Assembly (NCBI GenBank): GCA_040751955.1
Contig: JBFMFY010000013.1
Span: 1-64,000, forward strand
Source of the DNA: SpSt-333 sp040751955
GTDB lineage: Bacteria > Bacteroidota > Ignavibacteria > UBA10030 > UBA8401
DNA length: 64,000 bases
Direction of reading: 5' to 3'
The notes under the pieces are model-generated. The model was not told the origin of the DNA. It ran no database searches and worked only from the letters and a program-made list of their open reading frames with translations. The translations under genes and the position numbers were made by a program. Positions 59,398 through 64,000 of the stretch are shown here, piece by piece (positions within the stretch are counted from its first letter, which is position 1; each line of letters opens with the position of its first letter).

Positions 59398-61518
59398 TTA
59401 CGCCACAGCAGCTTCCTGCTTTTTAACATAACTATTTTTTATTGATCTCATAAATTCCTCTGCATCCTTCAAATAGAGTTCAGCAAATTCTTTTGTTGGT
59501 TTATTTTTATTGATACGCAGGACAAAATCTTTAAAACCGTCCGGAAATTGAAATTCCTCCGCAAAGTGTTCTTCAAAATCAGAAAGAATTTTCATTTGCG
59601 TGTTAACAATGACATCTTTTTTCAGCAGCATAGCTTTTGCGCTGTTTACAAACACATTGTAACTGTGGTAAATAGCATCAGCAAAGCGATGCGCCTCGTA
59701 TGTTTCTTTTGCCCACTGCAGCTTCTCTTCGGTTTCAAAGAGCAGCGTGGCAACAAGATCAATTATTACTCCGGCGCATTCGCCCACCTCAGTTTTTAAT
59801 TTAAACTGATCCCCATGTCCCCAATCAATGAAATCATTCGGAACAAGATTCGTCAAATCGGCAAATGGTTTCAACAAATTGTAAAAATACTCTTTCCCTT
59901 TACGCTGATAGTATTGCTCGTAATACTCGCCTTCATTCTGATGTTCAAAGTAATCATCCAGGAGCAACCGCAGGCAATCCGGTCCGCGTTTCGATGGAAT
60001 TTTTATCACTTTCTCAGAAAGGACTCCGTCGCCCTTTCCCAATCTTCCGCCGCCAAGTACAACTTGCAGCGCGGGAAGCGAATTTTTTCCCACGCGGAAT
60101 GAACTGCCATGAAACCCAATGCTTGCCAATCCATGCTGACCGCATGAGTTCGGGCAACCGCTGATTTTAATTTTGATATTATTGTTGTAAATCAGATCGG
60201 GATATTCCTGCGCGATGACTTTTTCATATTCAAGTGAGATGTTTGTGCTGTCGGAAATTCCAAGATTGCATGTATCCGTTCCCGGGCATGCGGTAATGTC
60301 ATTGGTGCTGTCAAAGCCCGCTTCCGCAAGACCGATTTCATTCAACGAGTGAAAGAGCGCGGAAAGATTCTCCTGCCTCACGAACTTCAGCAAGTATCCC
60401 TGATTCACAGTCACGCGAATATCATCTGCCGCAAACAACCGGGCGATTTCCGCAAAGAGTCGTGCTTTTTTCGCTGGCAAATTTCCAAGCGGCACGCGGA
60501 CATAAACGCCGTAAAATCCCTTTTGCTTTTGCTCAAAGACATTTGTTGCGCGCCAACGTTCAAAAGAGGCAGACTCCACCTCATAGCGAAAGATGGGCTC
60601 CACTTTAAAGGTGGAGTCCATCTGTACTGCTGGTACAATATCTCTGTCAACCCAGTACTCTTTTACCTGCAGCGCTGTCCATTCTTCTTCAATCAGCCGC
60701 TGCATTTCATCGTAACCGATTTTTTCCAGCAAGAATTTCATTCGGGCTTTTGACCGGTTCTTCCGTTCGCCGTACCGATCAAACACACGAAGAATTGCTT
60801 CGGCATACGGAAGGATAAGTTGTTCCTCAAGAAATTCAAAAGCGGTTACCGCAAGCATCGGCTGTGAACCGAGTCCGCCTCCAATCAGGACTTTAAATCC
60901 GCGAATTTCTTTTTCACCTTCAAATTTTATCTTGGGAATGAATCCAATGTCATGAATGAATGCAAATGCTGTGTCATCATCACTGGATGAAAATGCAATT
61001 TTAAATTTCCGTCCAAGTTCCTGGCAAATTGGATTGCGGAGAAAATATTCGAAGAACGAAAACGCGTACGGCGAAACGTCGAACGGCTCTTTCGGATCAA
61101 TTCCCGCTGTTGCTGATGCAGTGATGTTACGAACTGTGTTTCCGCATGCTTCGCGCAGTGTTATGTCCTCTTGTTCTAACTGCGTCCACAATTCCGGTGT
61201 TCTATCCAGACTGACATAATGAATTTGAATATCCTGCCGGGTTGTAGCGTGCAGATTTCCATTGCCGTATTCTTCTGCAATATCGGCAATGGTGAGCAGC
61301 TGCTTCACTGTCATTCTGCCAAACGGAATTTTAATTCGCACCATTTGCACGCCGGGTTGGCGCTGGCCGTAAATACCACGCACAAGACGGAGTGAGCGAA
61401 ATTTATCCTCATCAATTTTCCCTTCGCGATACAGCCGAATCTTTTTTTCGAGATCAATGATATCTTTTTCGACTATTGGCTTGTGAAGATTTTCGAGTTC
61501 AGTTCTGAAACTTTGCAT
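59398..61518 (-). CDS. Ferredoxin-type sulfite/nitrite reductase with C-terminal HEPN-like extension
   Basis: The ATG at 61518 is preceded by AAAGGTGAG and is preferred to an ATG at 61599. The 706-residue protein has two ferredoxin-like repeats and the siroheme [4Fe-4S] ligands Cys411 and Cys417 (CPGTDTC) and Cys455 and Cys459 (GCPNSCG). It should reduce sulfite to sulfide with six electrons. About 130 residues at the C-terminus (from GECAGVIIDLVATLLFE) form a helical HEPN-like domain not present in standard Sir/NirA proteins (about 550 residues). The neighbouring cysG, cysN and cysD point to sulfite rather than nitrite. Confidence 0.93.
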   Translation of the reverse strand: MQSFRTELENLHKPIVEKDIIDLEKKIRLYREGKIDEDKFRSLRLVRGIYGQRQPGVQMVRIKIPFGRMTVKQLLTIADIAEEYGNGNLHATTRQDIQIHYVSLDRTPELWTQLEQEDITLREACGNTVRNITASATAGIDPKEPFDVSPYAFSFFEYFLRNPICQELGRKFKIAFSSSDDDTAFAFIHDIGFIPKIKFEGEKEIRGFKVLIGGGLGSQPMLAVTAFEFLEEQLILPYAEAILRVFDRYGERKNRSKARMKFLLEKIGYDEMQRLIEEEWTALQVKEYWVDRDIVPAVQMDSTFKVEPIFRYEVESASFERWRATNVFEQKQKGFYGVYVRVPLGNLPAKKARLFAEIARLFAADDIRVTVNQGYLLKFVRQENLSALFHSLNEIGLAEAGFDSTNDITACPGTDTCNLGISDSTNISLEYEKVIAQEYPDLIYNNNIKIKISGCPNSCGQHGLASIGFHGSSFRVGKNSLPALQVVLGGGRLGKGDGVLSEKVIKIPSKRGPDCLRLLLDDYFEHQNEGEYYEQYYQRKGKEYFYNLLKPFADLTNLVPNDFIDWGHGDQFKLKTEVGECAGVIIDLVATLLFETEEKLQWAKETYEAHRFADAIYHSYNVFVNSAKAMLLKKDVIVNTQMKILSDFEEHFAEEFQFPDGFKDFVLRINKNKPTKEFAELYLKDAEEFMRSIKNSYVKKQEAAVA

Positions 61519-61598
61519 ATGCTCACCTTTTTGAAACTGCAGGAACTGGTGAAAATCCGTTCCTAATACGCGGATTTTCATCCGCACCGACAAAAACA

Positions 61599-62840
61599 TT
61601 ACATCAACACGCCGACGGCAACAGTGTCATTCGTTGATTCATCTATCAAAATGAATGCGCCGGTGAATGTATTTAATTCATACGGGTCGTAGAACATTTC
61701 GTTTGCCGTCGTCATTATCACATCACCAATATCATTCAATGAAAGCAATTCGGAATCCTGTTTTTCTTCCAATGATTCCGGGTGAATAACAGTTTTTACC
61801 TGGTCTATCTTGGCAAGAATTCTTCTCACACCGTGTTGCAGCAGATAGCGTGAATGCAATTTTGCCGGACGTTCATTCAACCAACAGAGCCGCGCTTCAA
61901 TCGTTCTGGAAATTACAGGAAGATTATTTTCTTTCACAATCATATCACCGCGGCTTAAATCCAAATCTTTTTCTAATCGAATAGAAACTGATTCGCCTGC
62001 CTGTGCGGATTCTACTTCCTTTCCCGCAAAATCAATCCCGCTAATTTTTGTTGTAAATTGTGAAGGGAGCAGTCTTACAGAATCGCCGGCAGTAATTTTT
62101 CCACTCGCTATTTTCCCGGCATAGCCGCGGTATTCAGGATGCTTTGAACGAAGCACATACTGCACCTGAAAGCGGAACGAATGTGTATCACGACCGCTTT
62201 CGACATCCAATGTTTCGAGCAATTCAAGAAGCGGTTTGCCAGAATACCACGGCGTGTTTTTTGAAAGAGAAGTGATATTGTCACCCGCACGTGCACTGAG
62301 TGGAACGAAAATTATTTTCTCCGAAGGAAATCCAAGACGCTGTGCGAAGGACAAAAGCGAATTTTTAATTTCATTGAATTGTGTTTCACGATACTCGACA
62401 AGATCCATTTTGTTCACACAGACGAAGACCGTTGAAAGCCGGAGAATGTGTGAGATAAAAAAATGGCGGTACGTTTGCAGTAAACTTCCGTTACGCGCAT
62501 CAATAAGAATCAACGCTACGTTCGACGTTGAAGCACCTGTAACCATATTGCGGGTATATTGTTCATGTCCAGGAGTGTCTGCAACAACGAATTTTCGTTT
62601 TGGTGTTTGAAAATATACATGTGCAACATCAATGGTAATTCCCTGTTCTCGTTCCGCAAGCAATCCATCTGTCAATAAAGAAAAATCGGGAGAATCAAAA
62701 CCGCGCCGCTTGCTGGCGCGAATTAAATCTTCCACTTTATCTGCAGGAAGAGATTTCGTTTCATACAATAAACGCCCAATCAGTGTACTTTTGCCGTCGT
62801 CAACATTTCCTGTTGTTGCAATGCGAAGAACTTGTTTCAT
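61599..62840 (-). CDS. cysN: Sulfate adenylyltransferase subunit 1 (GTPase)
   Basis: This 413-residue GTPase has the P-loop GNVDDGKST, switch GITIDVAH, DTPGHEQYTRNMV and NKMDLV. It uses GTP hydrolysis to drive APS formation by CysD. There is no fused CysC kinase domain (which would make about 600 residues), so the APS kinase, if any, is elsewhere. It lies between cysD and the sulfite reductase gene in the operon. Confidence 0.97.
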   Translation of the reverse strand: MKQVLRIATTGNVDDGKSTLIGRLLYETKSLPADKVEDLIRASKRRGFDSPDFSLLTDGLLAEREQGITIDVAHVYFQTPKRKFVVADTPGHEQYTRNMVTGASTSNVALILIDARNGSLLQTYRHFFISHILRLSTVFVCVNKMDLVEYRETQFNEIKNSLLSFAQRLGFPSEKIIFVPLSARAGDNITSLSKNTPWYSGKPLLELLETLDVESGRDTHSFRFQVQYVLRSKHPEYRGYAGKIASGKITAGDSVRLLPSQFTTKISGIDFAGKEVESAQAGESVSIRLEKDLDLSRGDMIVKENNLPVISRTIEARLCWLNERPAKLHSRYLLQHGVRRILAKIDQVKTVIHPESLEEKQDSELLSLNDIGDVIMTTANEMFYDPYELNTFTGAFILIDESTNDTVAVGVLM

Positions 62841-62913
62841 AATTATTTTTTGTAAAAAAGATTGAAAGACCGTTCCTTATTTATGCACTGACTTTCGTCC
62901 GTGACTACAATAG

Positions 62914-63804
62914 TTAAAAATACCCCTGAACTTTTCTCAACTCCATAGCTGCTTCGGACCATTTATCGTCAATGCGGGCACCACGTTCGGATGTTTGTGC
63001 GTGTTCGGTTTCGAAAATAATTTCATCTACTGTTGATGCGCTTGATTCGATTGCGGCGGTGCAGCTCATGTCTCCCACTGTTCTGAATCTCACTTGTCGG
63101 ATATCCGCTTTCTCATTATCAGCAAGCGGAACAAACTCGGAAACCGGCCAGATAAGACGATCGCGCACGAATGTTGAACGAATGTGTGAAAAATAAATGC
63201 TGGGTATGTCAAGATGCTCCTGTTTGATATAATTCCATACATCAAGTTCTGTCCAGTTGCTGATCGGAAACACGCGCACATTTTCCCCCTTGCTGATTTT
63301 ACCGTTCAGCATATCGAATAATTCAGGACGCTGACGTTTTACATCCCATTGCCCAAAATCGTTGCGAACAGAGAAGAAGCGTTCCTTTGCGCGTGCTTTT
63401 TCTTCATCACGCCGCGCGCCTCCGATACATGCGTCAAATCCATATTGTTCTATTGTTTTCAAAAGAACATGGGTCTGCAATGTGTTGCGGCTGGCATATT
63501 TCCCGATTTGTTCTTGAATCTCACCGTTATCAATTGCTTCCTGCACGGAGCCGATTAACAATTGGACTCCACGGTCTTTTACAAAAGCGTCACGGAATTC
63601 CAGCACTTCGGGGAAATTATGCCCTGTATCAATATGCACGAGCGGAAACGGAATTGGCGCAGGAAAAAATGCTTTGCGTGCCAAATGCGAAATGGTGATC
63701 GAATCTTTTCCGCACGAAAAGAGAATTGCAGCATTTTCAAACTGCGCCGCTACTTCGCGGATGATGTAGATGGCTTCGTATTCTAATTCTTTGAGATAGT
63801 CCAT
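62914..63804 (-). CDS. cysD: Sulfate adenylyltransferase subunit 2
   Basis: This 296-residue ATP-pyrophosphatase has the PP-loop LFSCGKDSITISHLA, VHIDTGHNFPEVLEFRD, GGARRDEEKARAKER, and FPISNWTELDVWNYI. It makes APS from ATP and sulfate together with CysN. The typical second Gly of the SGGKDS loop is replaced by Cys (SCGKDS), within the variation seen in this family. It is separated from cysN by about 70 bases. Confidence 0.96.
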   Translation of the reverse strand: MDYLKELEYEAIYIIREVAAQFENAAILFSCGKDSITISHLARKAFFPAPIPFPLVHIDTGHNFPEVLEFRDAFVKDRGVQLLIGSVQEAIDNGEIQEQIGKYASRNTLQTHVLLKTIEQYGFDACIGGARRDEEKARAKERFFSVRNDFGQWDVKRQRPELFDMLNGKISKGENVRVFPISNWTELDVWNYIKQEHLDIPSIYFSHIRSTFVRDRLIWPVSEFVPLADNEKADIRQVRFRTVGDMSCTAAIESSASTVDEIIFETEHAQTSERGARIDDKWSEAAMELRKVQGYF

Positions 63805-63840
63805 TTTTGTTTTTTTGACCTCATAATTGCGATTTCATTT

Positions 63841-64000
63841 TTAATACTGCGGAACATTCGGATCGATTTCGCGCGACCATGCGAGAATGCCGCCATCCAA
63901 ATTATAGAGATTGGTTAATCCGAATTGCTGCTGCAATTCAACAATAATATCGGCGCTGCGTCGTCCGCTGCGGCACATGATAATTGCGGGGACGTTTTTT
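63841..64000 (-). CDS. Rhodanese-like domain protein (partial, C-terminal end only)
   Basis: Only the last 52 residues lie in the window. They contain the active-site loop IMCRSGRRSA, with the catalytic Cys, and LYNLDGGILAWSREIDP, a typical rhodanese end. It may be a stand-alone rhodanese or the C-terminus of a MoeB/ThiF-type protein, which often precedes cysD in related genomes. It runs in the same direction as cysD and is likely the upstream gene of the sulfur operon. Confidence 0.85.
   Translation of the reverse strand, partial: KNVPAIIMCRSGRRSADIIVELQQQFGLTNLYNLDGGILAWSREIDPNVPQY

Noticed and set aside
61518..61599. Longer N-terminus of the sulfite reductase
   Set aside because: The additional 27 residues are not similar to the family and the ATG at 61518 has AGGTGAG in front of it.
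1..64000. CRISPR array, tRNA or rRNA genes, prophage or integrative element
   Set aside because: No evenly spaced direct repeats, cloverleaf-like sequences, rRNA-like sequence, integrase or phage genes were recognised on reading both strands; a dedicated tRNA or ncRNA search was not possible.

Overview
The window looks like a chromosomal segment of a free-living, diderm member of the Bacteroidota, most likely near the Ignavibacteria/Chlorobi side. Two secreted proteins end in type IX secretion (T9SS) sorting domains with the QNFPNPFNP signature, the gliding-type ABC genes gldA-gldF-gldG are present, and many exported proteins are lipoproteins or beta-barrels. Shine-Dalgarno sequences (GGAGG-like) and two good sigma70-type promoters are visible, which fits this branch better than typical Bacteroidia. 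No tRNA, rRNA, CRISPR array, prophage or intact insertion sequence was recognised.

Layout. 1-7.75 kb (minus): an operon of exported proteins built round a caspase-like (C14) peptidase: a TIG/beta-barrel protein, a small exported protein, the caspase, a DUF4384 protein and a large T9SS cargo cut by the window edge. 7.9-10.4 kb: an orphan hybrid histidine kinase. 10.6-19.7 kb: exported hydrolases (M1 and S9 peptidases, a GH76-like lipoprotein, a GHL10 lipoprotein, T9SS-secreted endonuclease I). 19.9-24.3 kb: gldA, gldF, gldG and a DUF4340 gene. 24.4-27.2 kb: three-subunit NAD(P) transhydrogenase. 27.4-29.4 kb: ECF sigma factor, zinc-finger anti-sigma factor and TlpA-like lipoprotein. 29.4-30.9 kb: a phosphoesterase and a KdsC-like phosphatase. 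31-45.8 kb: a surface-polysaccharide region with one plus-strand glycosyltransferase facing a tightly packed 13-gene minus-strand operon (membrane protein, flippase, five methyltransferase-like genes, three glycosyltransferases, an asparagine-synthase-like protein, and a ketoisomerase/aminotransferase pair for a 3-amino-3,6-dideoxyhexose).

45.9-51 kb: a beta-propeller lipoprotein, a tandem pair of bacterial microcompartment (BMC) shell proteins, a YbbR-like protein and an Omp85-like barrel with a bactofilin-like stalk. 51-57.3 kb: housekeeping genes (pdxJ, a DUF151 nuclease, etfBA, hisD-hisC, glutathione peroxidase). 57.3-57.9 kb: a gene-poor gap with a possible decayed transposase. 57.9-64 kb: sulfate assimilation (rhodanese-domain protein, cysD, cysN, siroheme sulfite reductase, cysG), in which ATP sulfurylase activates sulfate, the reductase makes sulfide and CysG supplies siroheme. 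APS kinase and PAPS/APS reductase are not in the window.

Two things stand out. The first is the isolated BMC pair: the second shell protein has lost the usual pore loop and carries a SAP/Rho-N-like tail that may bind nucleic acid, and no cargo enzyme is nearby. The second is a set of dispersed palindromic repeats, two of which lie in frame inside genes (the sorting domain of endonuclease I and the linker of CysG), while a third supplies a ribosome binding site.
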